Origin: Aliivibrio fischeri
Lineage (GTDB): Bacteria; Pseudomonadota; Gammaproteobacteria; Enterobacterales; Vibrionaceae
Direction: 5' to 3'
Length of the DNA: 64,000 nt
Assembly (NCBI GenBank): GCA_038993745.2
Contig: CP160630.1
Span: 310,001 to 374,000, forward strand
Position numbers and translations under genes: made by a program. Positions 1 to 9,610 of this stretch are shown here, piece by piece. Position 1 is the first letter of the stretch, and each line of letters begins with the position of its first letter. The notes below the pieces were generated by a model. It ran no database searches and was not told where the DNA came from. It saw only the letters and a program-made list of their open reading frames with translations.

Positions 1-1061
1 TGTCTCCCACACTGTAACTGAAAGCATTCTTGATTAAGTTATTTATAACAACGGTAATGAAGCTACTAGGAGCAAGACAAGGCTCTCCTTCAATAATTGA
101 AAGCTGTGCTCCCATCTCTTGTTTTGCGAATAAAGGCTGTAAGTGATTGAGCTGGGTTTTTAGAATCTCTTCAATTTTATAATGATGAAAATGATGCGCT
201 TCAATGTCTTGTTTACCTAAAAGTAAAAAGGTTTCTGTAAGCAGTGTCATCTCTTCACTTGCTTGATGTAAGCGATTAATCGCTTTTAAAGCAACGTTTG
301 GTTGATTTGGTACTTTTGCTAATAAATCAGCAGACCCTTGGATTACCATTATTGGTGTTCTCAATTCATGGGAAGCAAAGCGACTGAATTCTTTTTCTCG
401 GGTAAAGAATTGAGCGATGTGATGCTTACTCTTTAATAAAGAACGTTCAATTTCTTGAGTTTCTTGGTACTTAGTATCAATAGTAAAATCAGGGTGCTCA
501 GGAGACATTAAATCCACTTTATGCTGAATATGGCGAAGTGGGACCGAGATACTACGAACAAAGTAAATACCATATAAGATCATTAAAATGGTTGAAAAAG
601 TGCCTAAAAATAAAGTTAATGTGTGTAGATTGGCCTCATACTCATCTAAATAATCATCCGCATCGTCTTGAAAAAGAATATAAAGCAATCCTTCTCCAGA
701 GGGATGTGGTGTGACAATAAAGTGCTTATCTTCCGTACCTAAAAGTTGTTCATACAAGCCTGCTTTTTTATAGTTATTCAACCAAAGAGGATGTTCTCTT
801 TCGCTCCAGTAAGTTGAAAACTCATCTTCATTAGGCAACGGCGTATCATCGCCTAATTGAGCGTATTTCTTGATGTATTGGTTTGCTTCTGTATCTAGCC
901 AGTGATGCAAACTAATGATTTCTAATTGATCTTCTGCAATATAAATTACAGCCCAGAATAATCCGAACATCAAAAAAGTGAGGATGCCAAATGTCCAACG
1001 GATCTTTTTAAAAAAACTCGGTTGTTGGGAGCTTTTATTTAAGTCGGTAGCCTTTTCCATG
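1..1061 (-). CDS. sensor histidine kinase (3' end outside window)
   Basis: Membrane histidine kinase, the likely partner of the response regulator that precedes it on the same strand; the two reading frames overlap by 27 bases. The start is ATG at 1061. An N-terminal membrane segment (about residues 19-42) is followed by a roughly 125-residue extracytoplasmic region and a second membrane segment near residues 170-188. Then come a linker and the dimerisation/phosphoacceptor box FASHELRTP, whose His is the expected phosphorylation site. The reading ends inside the ATPase domain, at the N-box NNLIKNAFSYS, so the G boxes lie beyond the left edge. No frame break is seen in the visible 353 codons. 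The ligand cannot be told from sequence. Confidence 0.85.
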
Positions 1062-1700
1062 AATGGTCTCTAGTCTTGGAATATCAAAATCTTTATCAAT
1101 GGCGTTTCTAATCGTGTATAAATGACTTCTTAGAGCATCACTTGATGGCGATTCATCACCCCAAACATGTTCAATTACATCATTTTTACTGACGATATCT
1201 GGTGCTTTTTTCATTAATAACGCAATGATTTTTAATTGTATCGGCGCTAATTTAATGAGTTTTTGTTGGCGATATAACGTGCCAGCCTTTACATCCATTT
1301 CCATGTCTTCAAAGGTCAGTTTACCTATATCTGTTCTTCTGCCTCGTTTAGATAAAGCTAATAAGCGTACGTGAAGTTCTTCCATAGCAAACGGTTTAAC
1401 TAAATAGTCATCACCACCTACTTCAAAAGCATGAATCTTATCTTCTAATGTATCTTTAGCGGTTAAAAATAGAATAGGAGTACTACAAGCATAATCATTA
1501 CGCAGAGCCTCAACGGTACTGATACCGTCGAGTTTAGGCATCATGATATCCATAATAATAACGTCAAAGCTCTCTTCTTTTAATATCTCAATGGCGGCTG
1601 CACCGTGATAAGCACAGTCAATGTCAATTCCAACAAGCTCTAAATAATCAGCAATCGTTTCTGCTACATGATGATTATCTTCAACAATTAATACTTTCAT
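1035..1700 (-). CDS. OmpR/PhoB-family response regulator
   Basis: DNA-binding response regulator. The receiver domain carries the acidic pair in VLIVEDN, the phosphoacceptor Asp in VIIMDIMMPK, a conserved Thr in FLTAKD and the Lys of YLVKPF. The C-terminal winged helix runs over about the last 95 residues and ends HGKGYRLK. I prefer ATG 1700, which gives the classical MKVLIVEDN start; an in-frame GTG at 1712 preceded by AAGGA would add four residues. It is encoded ahead of its kinase and lies divergent from a DUF5666 lipoprotein, with 81 bases between the start codons. That lipoprotein is therefore a natural candidate target, but this is inference from position only. Confidence 0.88.
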   Translation of the reverse strand: MKVLIVEDNHHVAETIADYLELVGIDIDCAYHGAAAIEILKEESFDVIIMDIMMPKLDGISTVEALRNDYACSTPILFLTAKDTLEDKIHAFEVGGDDYLVKPFAMEELHVRLLALSKRGRRTDIGKLTFEDMEMDVKAGTLYRQQKLIKLAPIQLKIIALLMKKAPDIVSKNDVIEHVWGDESPSSDALRSHLYTIRNAIDKDFDIPRLETIHGKGYRLK

Positions 1701-1781
1701 CTTCTTCTTCACGAATCCTTCACACTCTATACGCTATTTTACCCTCATAAATTGCATTAAATATAATAATTAGGTTAAAAA

Positions 1782-2663
1782 ATGAAGAAAGTTGCTGTTT
1801 TATTATTAGGAAGTATGGTTTTAACGGGTTGTGGCTCTGATGAATCAAGTGATAGCCACGCATCAAGTACTTATATGGGAGAGATTGAGTCTGTTAATGC
1901 TCATGCTGATTCAATGACGGTTAATGCTATGGCGTTAAGTTTGTCTAATGCTCGAATTGAGTTGAATGGTCATTATGTTGATTCCACAGAACTTGAGCCA
2001 GGTATGCAAGTTGATGTTGAATATGATGATGGTATTGCATATGAAGTTGATATTGATCCTGAAATTGTAGGTATCGCGACTCTGGTTACTGAATCTGAAA
2101 TTACTGTCAATGGTCAAGTTTTTGAACATGCAAATATCGCTAAAGATCTAGTTGGTACTAATTCGAATCGAGTGATGTTATTTGGTTACATTGATCAAAC
2201 AGGTAAATGGGTGATTAATGCAATTCATAAAGCGAATTTCTTACCGGCAGAAGATTTATACGAAGGTAAAATTACTTCTATTGATAAAGCGAGTTCGCAT
2301 TTTAATATTGGAACAATGAAAGTTGATTATTCAAATGCTGGTATGGATCATGAAGATTTAGCTGAATTAAAAGTTAACGCTTGGGTTGAAGTTGAAGGGC
2401 AATTTAGCACTGATTTTAAAGCTTATGATGTCGATGTCGAAGATGATTTAGATTTAGCAAATGCAGAAGTAGAAGGTTACGTTACAGCATTAAATCATGA
2501 TAAAACATTAATGACGCTAAACGGAAAAACTGATGTTGTTATTACTGAAAACACTCGTTTTGAAGATGGCATTAAAGATGAATTGAAAGTTGGCTCTCGA
2601 GTTGATGTTGATTTGATAAATAATGCTGGTCAACTGCAAGCTTCAGAAATTGAATTTGATTAA
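1782..2663 (+). CDS. DUF5666-type lipoprotein
   Basis: Exported lipoprotein of 293 residues. The signal peptide ends in the lipobox LTGC, with Cys17 as the predicted lipidated residue. The rest is acidic and made of repeated small beta modules with the pattern 'G.I..I......v.......' (for example near residues 31, 162 and 230), the appearance of DUF5666 repeats. No catalytic residues are recognisable. It is transcribed away from the adjacent two-component system, which suggests an envelope stress or sensing role, but no function is established for the family. A strong terminator follows directly. Confidence 0.75.
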   Translation: MKKVAVLLLGSMVLTGCGSDESSDSHASSTYMGEIESVNAHADSMTVNAMALSLSNARIELNGHYVDSTELEPGMQVDVEYDDGIAYEVDIDPEIVGIATLVTESEITVNGQVFEHANIAKDLVGTNSNRVMLFGYIDQTGKWVINAIHKANFLPAEDLYEGKITSIDKASSHFNIGTMKVDYSNAGMDHEDLAELKVNAWVEVEGQFSTDFKAYDVDVEDDLDLANAEVEGYVTALNHDKTLMTLNGKTDVVITENTRFEDGIKDELKVGSRVDVDLINNAGQLQASEIEFD

Positions 2664-2682
2664 TTTGTGAAAATATAGAAAA

Positions 2683-2713
2683 CCACTGACTTTCATGAGT
2701 CAGTGGTTTTTTG
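2683..2713 (+). terminator. Rho-independent terminator
   Basis: A 9-bp stem (CCACTGACT pairing with AGTCAGTGG) with a 6-nt loop is followed by six T residues, starting 20 bases after the lipoprotein stop codon. Confidence 0.9.
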
Positions 2714-2806
2714 TTTTTATGGGTAATATAAAAAATAAGTCATCATTAATGGTTAATTAGCGTTACTATTTAGTTAGATATTGATGAGTATAAAGAAGGA
2801 AACACA

Positions 2807-3703
2807 ATGGCTGGGTTAAGTTTATTAACACTATTAGACGATATCGCTTCAGTTCTTGATGATGTGGCATTGATGTCCAAAGTTGCCGCAAAGAAAACAG
2901 CAGGTGTTTTAGGGGATGATTTAGCGCTTAATGCACAGCAAGTTTCGGGAGTTAGAGCTGAGCGTGAGATCCCTGTTGTATGGGGCGTAGCAAAAGGCTC
3001 GTTCAGAAATAAATGTATTTTAGTTCCTGCTGCGTTATTAATTAGCTCTATTGCTCCTTGGTTAATTACACCATTATTATTAATTGGCGGTTTATTTTTG
3101 TGCTTTGAAGGGGCAGAAAAAGTTCATGAGAAGTTTTTTGAACATCATGACGCGCAAAAGGAACATAAGAAAGAGAAAGAAACGAACCCAGAAGATATTG
3201 CCGATTATGAACAAAAGAAAATTAAAGGAGCGGTTCGTACTGACTTTATTCTTTCAGCTGAAATTATTGTGATTGCATTAGGTACAGTGCAAGGGCATCC
3301 ATTTTTAACACAAGTATTGGTCATGAGTTTAATTGCGGTATTAATGACGATTGGTGTTTATGGCTTAGTTGCAGGTATTGTCAAAATGGATGATCTTGGG
3401 TTTTACTTACAACGAAAAAGTGAAGGTAAAGGCGTTATTGGTTCTATTGGTAATGGGTTAGTAGCAATGGCACCTAAGCTTATGAAATTACTGACGGTTG
3501 TTGGTACCATTGCTATGTTTTTAGTCGGTGGTGGTATTGTGGTACATAGCCTTCCATTTGTTCATCATGCACTAGAAAGTGTGACGAATCTGCTTCCTTC
3601 TATTCCTTATGTGTCTGCAACATATCCAACGATTGGGAATGGATTTATTGGATTATTTAGTGGTTTTCTTTTGCTCTTTATTATGGCTATGTATCAAAAG
3701 TAA
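2807..3703 (+). CDS. yedI: DUF808 family inner-membrane protein (YedI-like)
   Basis: Integral membrane protein of 298 residues resembling E. coli YedI (DUF808). The N-terminus MAGLSLLTLLDDIASVLDDV and the following VAAKKTAGVLGDDLALN are the recognisable family signature. At least five hydrophobic segments follow, with a charged, Lys/Glu/His-rich cytoplasmic loop around residues 105-135. The start ATG is preceded by AAGGAAA at a good distance. The biochemical role of the family is not established. The gene stands alone between a terminator and a convergent lipoprotein gene. Confidence 0.85.
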   Translation: MAGLSLLTLLDDIASVLDDVALMSKVAAKKTAGVLGDDLALNAQQVSGVRAEREIPVVWGVAKGSFRNKCILVPAALLISSIAPWLITPLLLIGGLFLCFEGAEKVHEKFFEHHDAQKEHKKEKETNPEDIADYEQKKIKGAVRTDFILSAEIIVIALGTVQGHPFLTQVLVMSLIAVLMTIGVYGLVAGIVKMDDLGFYLQRKSEGKGVIGSIGNGLVAMAPKLMKLLTVVGTIAMFLVGGGIVVHSLPFVHHALESVTNLLPSIPYVSATYPTIGNGFIGLFSGFLLLFIMAMYQK

Positions 3704-3716
3704 AATCAAAATAATA

Positions 3717-4091
3717 CTATTGATTGTCTGTAAATTTAATAGCGATGGCTTCGGCGTTACCGCGTTCGAAGCCTGTATTACCTCCTCCTTTTAAGCCCCA
3801 AGTACCTTCTTTTGATGCTCTAACAATAATGGCATCAGCACCCAACTTTTCAGCTTCATCTTGTAGCTTTGCAACCATCCCTTCGTTACTTCTATCGTGA
3901 AAAATTGTTTGGCCAGTTTGGGTATTAATGATCCCGAGTTCAGTGTAGGTTCTCTCTGTTGGAGGACTATAAAAAACTTCTACAGGATGGGTATTCACGG
4001 CATTTTGATTGGTTACAGTTGTCGTCTTTGCACAACCAAAAAGGAATAGGCTTGAAATGATAACGAGAGATTTAATAAAAAATGATTTCAT
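3717..4091 (-). CDS. small lipoprotein, function unknown
   Basis: Predicted outer-membrane or periplasmic lipoprotein of 124 residues with a signal peptide and lipobox LFGC (lipidated Cys20). The mature part contains AEKLGADAIIVRAS, reminiscent of the 'LGAdaii' core seen in several small enterobacterial lipoproteins and YbjQ-like proteins, and a Gly-rich stretch KGGGNTGF. I do not recognise a specific family. It is convergent with the yedI-like gene (13 bases apart) and lies downstream of the alkylsulfatase gene on the same strand. Confidence 0.6.
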   Translation of the reverse strand: MKSFFIKSLVIISSLFLFGCAKTTTVTNQNAVNTHPVEVFYSPPTERTYTELGIINTQTGQTIFHDRSNEGMVAKLQDEAEKLGADAIIVRASKEGTWGLKGGGNTGFERGNAEAIAIKFTDNQ

Positions 4092-4175
4092 GATTTGCCT
4101 CTATTCATCTTAAAAAGAAAGTTAGCCGATGCTCGATCACCGGCTGTTTAAGTGATTTACGTTAATTTATGCTAA

Positions 4176-6227
4176 TTAGTGTTTATGTGTTGTTTCATAA
4201 AGCTTAGCATCGATTTCTTTTCCTTTTTTTGGACGAGGAACTATTTCAAATTTTTCATCAGCGTTAGTGAGTGAATCTGTTAGCTTTTTCAATACAGATT
4301 TATCACCTTCAATGATCGCTTGTCCATTTTCAAGTAATGATTTTAAAGTTGCTTTTTGTAGTAAAATACTTGAGATATCACCTTGGTTTATAATTAATGA
4401 TGCATCGGCTTTCATCTTTTTATCAGTTAAGATGTTATTTAAATTACCGTTAGACATTTCTACAAAATAGGTTTCTTTGCTATCAGGAATAACAAGGTTT
4501 AACGTAAATGGAGTGTGCTGCGCTTTTAAAGAATCAACACGAACCGCTAAATAATCTAATAAGTTTTCAATGGTCATGTTAGCAAGGACATCTGGTGATG
4601 CAGTTTTTGGAGCTCCAGGTAAAGTGCCGACACGTAATTCTTGCGCTCCAGTTAGGTAAATGTTTCTCCATCCTGCGCCTTCTGCTTGATAACCTAATTG
4701 TTCGTAAGTATCTGCAAGTAGTCTACGAGCATCTGTATTATCTGGTTCAGCTTGGATAACTTTGTTTAAGACTGTTGCAACAAAACGGTACTCACCTTTG
4801 GTAAAATCGGTGGTTGCTTTTTTAACAATCACATCGCTGCCTCCCATATATTCAACAAATTTCGCTGATTCAGGTTTTACTGGTAATGGGTTTAAATTTG
4901 CCGGGTTCATATCAAAATAGCCTAAATACATATTATATACAGCTCGTGCGTTATGAGAGTATGTGCCGTGATAACCATTGGTGTGCCATGTCTTTTGAAT
5001 GCTCTCAGGCATCACCGTATAGATTTCATCCCCCATATCTTGTAAAACAACACCGTTGTTAGCTAGACGTAGAGTTTGATTATGAGTAAAGCCATAAGCA
5101 TCACGCTGCATTTTTAAGTAATCAGAAATTTCATCTGTTCCCCAAACTGGTGCCGAGTGTGATGCAAAAAGTACATCAGTATCTGATCCCCAAGTAATCA
5201 GCATTTCATTAATTTTTTTGGACCATTTCAGTCCATCGCGCACTTTTGCTCCACGAAGCGTATAAAGGTTATGCATACCTTGATAGGTAAGTTCACCTGT
5301 CCATAATGCTTTTAGGCTTGGGATATAAGTGACCATTTCAGATGCGGCTTCTGTACCAGAGGCATCCATAAATTGCATTTCTAACCCATCAATGACTAGA
5401 GTTTCAATTTCTTCATTATGGTTTAACTCGTAATCAGGTAGCACATAGGTAATTGCCCCTTTCGATAACCCTTTAGCTAATGCCGCATCAACAATACCAT
5501 GTTCATGACGGTTTAATGTTGCACCATATTGATAAGCGGTTCTGCGAGACATGGCATTACCTGCTAATACGTTTTCATCAACAATTTCTTTTGTGATGAA
5601 TTTTGACCCGTATACTTTTACATCAGGAAATGCTTCTTTTATTGCTGCTGAACCACCAAAATGATCGGCATGAGAATGAGAGTAGATCATTGCAACAACA
5701 GGTAAATCACCACCTTCTGGCACATTTTCTTGAAAGAATTTTAGTGACTGACTTGCAGACTCTTTAGTTAACAATACATCGTAGGCGATCCAACCATTTT
5801 CACTACGTATAAAAGAAATTGATGCTAAATCGGTGCCACGAACTTGGTATATTTTTCCTGGAATGACCTCATATAAACCTTCTGCTGCTTGGTTTAAAAC
5901 AGCTTGTCGCCATAATGATGGGTTAACAGAATCAGGCGCATTATCTGCGTTAGCAACTGATGGATCTATAAAGTTAAAACTATTACGGATGATGTCGCCC
6001 GTTTGCTTGTCAAATGAAGCAATCAAGCCTTTGTTGTTATTTTCAAAAGCACGTGTATCTGAAAAATTTAGTGTTTTAGCGAATGCTTTATTTTTTTCTA
6101 TTGTTGTTTTTGTTGCTGGTTTACCGCCTTGATTTCCTATGTCGCTAAAATGTTCATGGTTATGTTCGGCTGCAATAGAACCTAAAGAGATAGAAGATAT
6201 TAATATCGCTAAAATTGTCTTTTTCAT
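4176..6227 (-). CDS. secreted alkylsulfatase, metallo-beta-lactamase fold
   Basis: Linear primary alkylsulfatase of the SdsA1/YjcS type (683 residues), expected to hydrolyse alkyl sulfate esters such as SDS to alcohol and sulfate in the periplasm. A signal peptide ends near residue 20 (SIAA). The zinc-binding motif HSHADH is at residues 184-189, inside MIYSHSHADHFGG; further metal-ligand candidates are the Glu of WTGELTYQG and the His of FASHSAPVWG. The helical dimerisation domain and the C-terminal SCP2-like domain (about residues 550-670) make up the rest, and the length matches the family. It is divergent from a LysR gene, the arrangement known for sdsA1 and its activator SdsB1 in Pseudomonas. 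Confidence 0.9.
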   Translation of the reverse strand: MKKTILAILISSISLGSIAAEHNHEHFSDIGNQGGKPATKTTIEKNKAFAKTLNFSDTRAFENNNKGLIASFDKQTGDIIRNSFNFIDPSVANADNAPDSVNPSLWRQAVLNQAAEGLYEVIPGKIYQVRGTDLASISFIRSENGWIAYDVLLTKESASQSLKFFQENVPEGGDLPVVAMIYSHSHADHFGGSAAIKEAFPDVKVYGSKFITKEIVDENVLAGNAMSRRTAYQYGATLNRHEHGIVDAALAKGLSKGAITYVLPDYELNHNEEIETLVIDGLEMQFMDASGTEAASEMVTYIPSLKALWTGELTYQGMHNLYTLRGAKVRDGLKWSKKINEMLITWGSDTDVLFASHSAPVWGTDEISDYLKMQRDAYGFTHNQTLRLANNGVVLQDMGDEIYTVMPESIQKTWHTNGYHGTYSHNARAVYNMYLGYFDMNPANLNPLPVKPESAKFVEYMGGSDVIVKKATTDFTKGEYRFVATVLNKVIQAEPDNTDARRLLADTYEQLGYQAEGAGWRNIYLTGAQELRVGTLPGAPKTASPDVLANMTIENLLDYLAVRVDSLKAQHTPFTLNLVIPDSKETYFVEMSNGNLNNILTDKKMKADASLIINQGDISSILLQKATLKSLLENGQAIIEGDKSVLKKLTDSLTNADEKFEIVPRPKKGKEIDAKLYETTHKH

Positions 6228-6423
6228 AAATTCACCAATTTAAATAAACTATAAATTATTTATCAATTACAAATTTTGTGAGGTCACTTTAGTAAGTTAA
6301 TCCTCAGTGTTGATAGGAATATTAAAGAAATTGATACATTTAAAAAGAGAGAACACGCTATACTGACTATTTATAATATAAATGTAATGATGTGCTATTT
6401 AAGTTCAATTAATGGAGTTGATG

Positions 6424-7328
6424 ATGTCAAAACAAAAAGATTTTGATATGAATCTATTACGGGTTTTTGTGTCCGTATGCCAAACAGGTTCATTTACTAA
6501 AGCATCAGAAGAGCTAGATTTAACTCAATCTTCTGTAAGTAATGCTATTCGTCGTTTAAAAAAGCGTTAGGGAACGAACTATTTACGAGGTCTGGGCGTG
6601 GTATCGAGATGACAGCTTTCGGAAAGCACTTTTTTGAAGCTGTGGAGCCATCAGTTATGTCTTTAGTTAATACCATTGGTCGAGACGATAGGTTTGAGCC
6701 TTTGACGTCGTCACGAAATTTTATTGTGTATGCTTTAGAGTCTGTATTACCCCGTTTGCAAATACGTTTAAGAGAGTTATTAAAGGGGAGTAATATTACA
6801 GTGACGTTAAAGGAGCTTCCTAGCAATGAAGAAGAAACATTTGATGCCTTGATGCGTGAAAAAGTGGATTTGGTGCTTGATGTAATGAAACCACATCAAT
6901 CTTCTCTAAAAAGTGTGATTGTTTCTGAGGATGCCGCTTGTTGTATCGTACGTATTGGGCACCCTAGAATATTTGGAGAAATTACTCATGAACAGTATTT
7001 TAATGAGGATCATGCATTTCTAAATATGCGACGAGTAAAACAAACCATTACAGAGTTTTTAGCTAAAGAGGTATTACCTAAAAGAACAATGGGGAGCGAA
7101 CATACGTCCATGCTTGGAATGATGGCTTGTGTTGCTCAATCTGATTTTGTTGGTGTTAACTCTGTTCGATTAGTTTCGCAATATAAAGAACAATTTAAAT
7201 TGCAAATGTTGCCATTACCTTTTTCAACACGTACAACCTCAATTCATATGATTTGGTCTATAAAGTCACAAAGTAATAGTGCAAATCAATGGCTGCGAGA
7301 ATTGATCATCGCAGCCGAAAGAGATTAA
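6424..7328 (+). pseudogene. LysR-family regulator, frameshifted
   Basis: Transcriptional regulator of about 301 residues in restored form. The N-terminal helix-turn-helix is clear (LLRVFVSVCQTGSFTKASEE, then LTQSSVSNAIRRLKK). The frame breaks in the A run at 6558-6563; one added A continues into ALGNELFTRSGRGIEMTAFG and the effector-binding domain in the frame that ends at 7328. ATG 6424 has GGAG six bases upstream; an ATG at 6421 is the alternative. It is divergent from the alkylsulfatase gene, so an SdsB1-like role as its activator is likely. The single-base lesion looks like a base-calling error. Confidence 0.85.
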
Positions 7329-7338
7329 TCGCTTTAAC

Positions 7339-8349
7339 TTAAGGAACCAACCAAGCGGTTGCTTTTGATTTAGATAGAAGCCAACTTAATAGTAATGCAC
7401 CAGAACCACTAAGAATAATCCAAACAGGAATAACCCATAAAGGATGGCCTGTATACCAACCATAATTTTTCATTGGCCATAAGAAGATAGGGTGGAGTAA
7501 GTAAATACCTAAACTGTATTTACTGATGAATCCAATGATAGTCTGAGATTTATCAGAGAGTGATTCTCCAAAGTATCTGCATACATAAAAAAGCATTGCA
7601 GCAGCGGCAACGGTATTAATGGTTTTGTAAGAAAGCCATCGCCCTACTGTATATTCGCCTAGCGCTACACTTTGGTTTATTACCATGAAAACGGTTGTGA
7701 TAAGAGCAAAGGCACCTAAGCTGATAGCAATAGTTAGATTCCTCTTGCTCAGGTTAATGCGTTGATAAAGTGTATAACCAAGCAGTAGATAACCACTATA
7801 TAACCAAATTTCCATACTCCAAATACCTTCGAATTTAATTAGATAGAAACAGGTTGTTAGCAACCAAATTCCGAGCAAAGAAAAAAGAACAGTATCATCT
7901 AATTTCTGCACTAAGACTCTTAGAAAAGGAATAATAAAATAGAGTGGTATAAAGTAATAAAAGAAACCTAAGTGGTAGTACGTATATTCAAAAGGTAAGT
8001 CTATAAGTACTGATTTAGCTGAGTTGAAGTCGTAACCTTGGGCTGTTAATCCTGAAAATAACGCATAGAAAACTGACCAAAAAAGAAAGGGTATTAATAC
8101 TTTCCCTAGACGCTTTTTTATATAATAAGATGGATTAAATTCTCGCTGGTCACTCAGCATTAAAGCCCCTGTTATCATGATAAAAACAGGAACAGCCCAA
8201 CGACTTAGTCCGTTTATGGTAACAGCGCTTGCCCATTGATCAAAAGGAATTACATTCAACTCATTACGATATGGGGCTAAGACATGAATGGCTACAACGG
8301 CAATTGCAGCTATGCACCTTAGTAAATCAAAAAAGAAGACTCTTCCCAT
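7339..8349 (-). CDS. acyltransferase 3 family membrane protein
   Basis: Integral membrane O-acyltransferase of the Acyl_transf_3 (OafA/WecH-like) family, 336 residues with about ten hydrophobic segments. The N-terminal signature FDLLRCIAAIAVVAIHVLAP holds the conserved Arg and the membrane-embedded His of the family. The segment SRWAVPVFIMITGALML is also typical. Such enzymes acetylate or otherwise acylate surface polysaccharides or other membrane-exposed acceptors; the substrate here is unknown. It is convergent with the LysR gene, 10 bases apart, and no glycan cluster surrounds it. Confidence 0.85.
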   Translation of the reverse strand: MGRVFFFDLLRCIAAIAVVAIHVLAPYRNELNVIPFDQWASAVTINGLSRWAVPVFIMITGALMLSDQREFNPSYYIKKRLGKVLIPFLFWSVFYALFSGLTAQGYDFNSAKSVLIDLPFEYTYYHLGFFYYFIPLYFIIPFLRVLVQKLDDTVLFSLLGIWLLTTCFYLIKFEGIWSMEIWLYSGYLLLGYTLYQRINLSKRNLTIAISLGAFALITTVFMVINQSVALGEYTVGRWLSYKTINTVAAAAMLFYVCRYFGESLSDKSQTIIGFISKYSLGIYLLHPIFLWPMKNYGWYTGHPLWVIPVWIILSGSGALLLSWLLSKSKATAWLVP

Positions 8350-8591
8350 AATATTCCATCCTAATTTAGTGAATTTTTAGTGTAGCAAATAGATAATCAG
8401 TTTTATGTATTAGCTCAAGTATTGTCTCTTTATAACGCAATCCTCTTTAACTGATGTCCTAGAATTGTAAGTTACATAAAAAATGTTAACACAAACGTAA
8501 ATTAACTAATGTAACTGGGATTGCTTAATAAACAACAATTTTATGATGTATTATTAACATTGGCTATTAAATAATTATTTAAGGAGTGAAT

Positions 8592-9551
8592 ATGAAAATT
8601 GTTGCAGGAGCACTGATTGCACTTTTTGCGTGTTCAATAAGCGCAGAAGAAGATTCTGATTATACTATTAGCCCATATATTGTTGGTGGTAGTGATGCTA
8701 ACGTTGCTGATTATGCGTTTATGGCATCCTTAATGTACGAGTATGATAATCAACCTGGTACTATTTACCCGTTTTGTGGTGGCTCTGTCTTGGATAGTAT
8801 GCATATTTTAACCGCAGCGCATTGTGTCTATGATGTTCCTAATTTTACTGTTGGTGATATGAAAGTGGTTATTGAAGCAAATGATGGCCAAGATATGTTG
8901 TCTGCCGACAAAGTTCCCGTTGAGAAAATTTATTATCCAAGTGATTATGATGATGATTCATTATTAAATGATGTTGCTGTTTTAAAACTGAGTCGCCCAT
9001 TAACTAATTATACGTCGGGACATGTTGCAGAATTAGGGGATTTAGCTGAACAAGGATACCGTACTGCTGATACAGATTTTACTATTGTCGGCTATGGGCG
9101 CTTAGGCTCTAATCAAGCAAATTCAAACGTAGATTTCTTATCAGCTACAGTGAAATATGTTGATCCAGCTGCGTGCGATATTTGGTCTAATTTTACGACT
9201 TCAAACAAACAAGTATGTACAACCGGAAGCTCACTTGGGAACGGACTAGTAACGGCTACTTGCCAAGGAGACTCGGGCGGACCATTGGTTTGGGACAATA
9301 ATGGAGTTAAAACTCAAATAGGTATCGTTAGTTTTGGTCCTGGTGTGTGCGGTGATGAAGCTTTAGTAGCACAGTCAGTGTTTACTGATGTAAGCCAATA
9401 TAAGTCATGGATACGACAAGCACAAAATGGAGAAATAGCTCCAACTATTACAGCAAGCAGCGGTGGTGGATCGGGTGGTTCAATCTCTTTTGCTAGCTTT
9501 GTTAGTCTCGTTGCATTTGGTTTGTACCGACGAAGAAAAACGAGCTTTTAA
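8592..9551 (+). CDS. trypsin-like serine protease with GlyGly-CTERM tail
   Basis: Secreted S1-family serine protease of 319 residues. The signal peptide ends near ISAEE. The mature domain opens at IVGGSDANV and carries the triad: His in LTAAHCV, Asp in LNDVAVLKL and Ser in CQGDSGGPLVW. Cys residues are placed for several disulfides. The C-terminus has a Gly-rich linker (SGGGSGGS), a hydrophobic segment and the basic end YRRRKTSF. This is the GlyGly-CTERM sorting signal known to be processed by rhombosortase in Vibrio. ATG 8592 is chosen because AAGGAG lies five bases upstream; a GTG at 8586 overlaps that site. A bidirectional terminator follows. Confidence 0.9.
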   Translation: MKIVAGALIALFACSISAEEDSDYTISPYIVGGSDANVADYAFMASLMYEYDNQPGTIYPFCGGSVLDSMHILTAAHCVYDVPNFTVGDMKVVIEANDGQDMLSADKVPVEKIYYPSDYDDDSLLNDVAVLKLSRPLTNYTSGHVAELGDLAEQGYRTADTDFTIVGYGRLGSNQANSNVDFLSATVKYVDPAACDIWSNFTTSNKQVCTTGSSLGNGLVTATCQGDSGGPLVWDNNGVKTQIGIVSFGPGVCGDEALVAQSVFTDVSQYKSWIRQAQNGEIAPTITASSGGGSGGSISFASFVSLVAFGLYRRRKTSF

Positions 9552-9566
9552 TGTTGGAATAAATAG

Positions 9567-9597
9567 AAAAGGCATAGTATTCGACTATGCCTTTTTA
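9567..9597. terminator. bidirectional Rho-independent terminator
   Basis: A perfect 12-bp stem (AAAAGGCATAGT with ACTATGCCTTTT) and a 5-nt loop, flanked by A and T runs. It serves the protease gene on the plus strand and, by position, the convergent desaturase gene. Confidence 0.88.
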
Positions 9598-9610
9598 GTA
9601 TTAAGAATGC

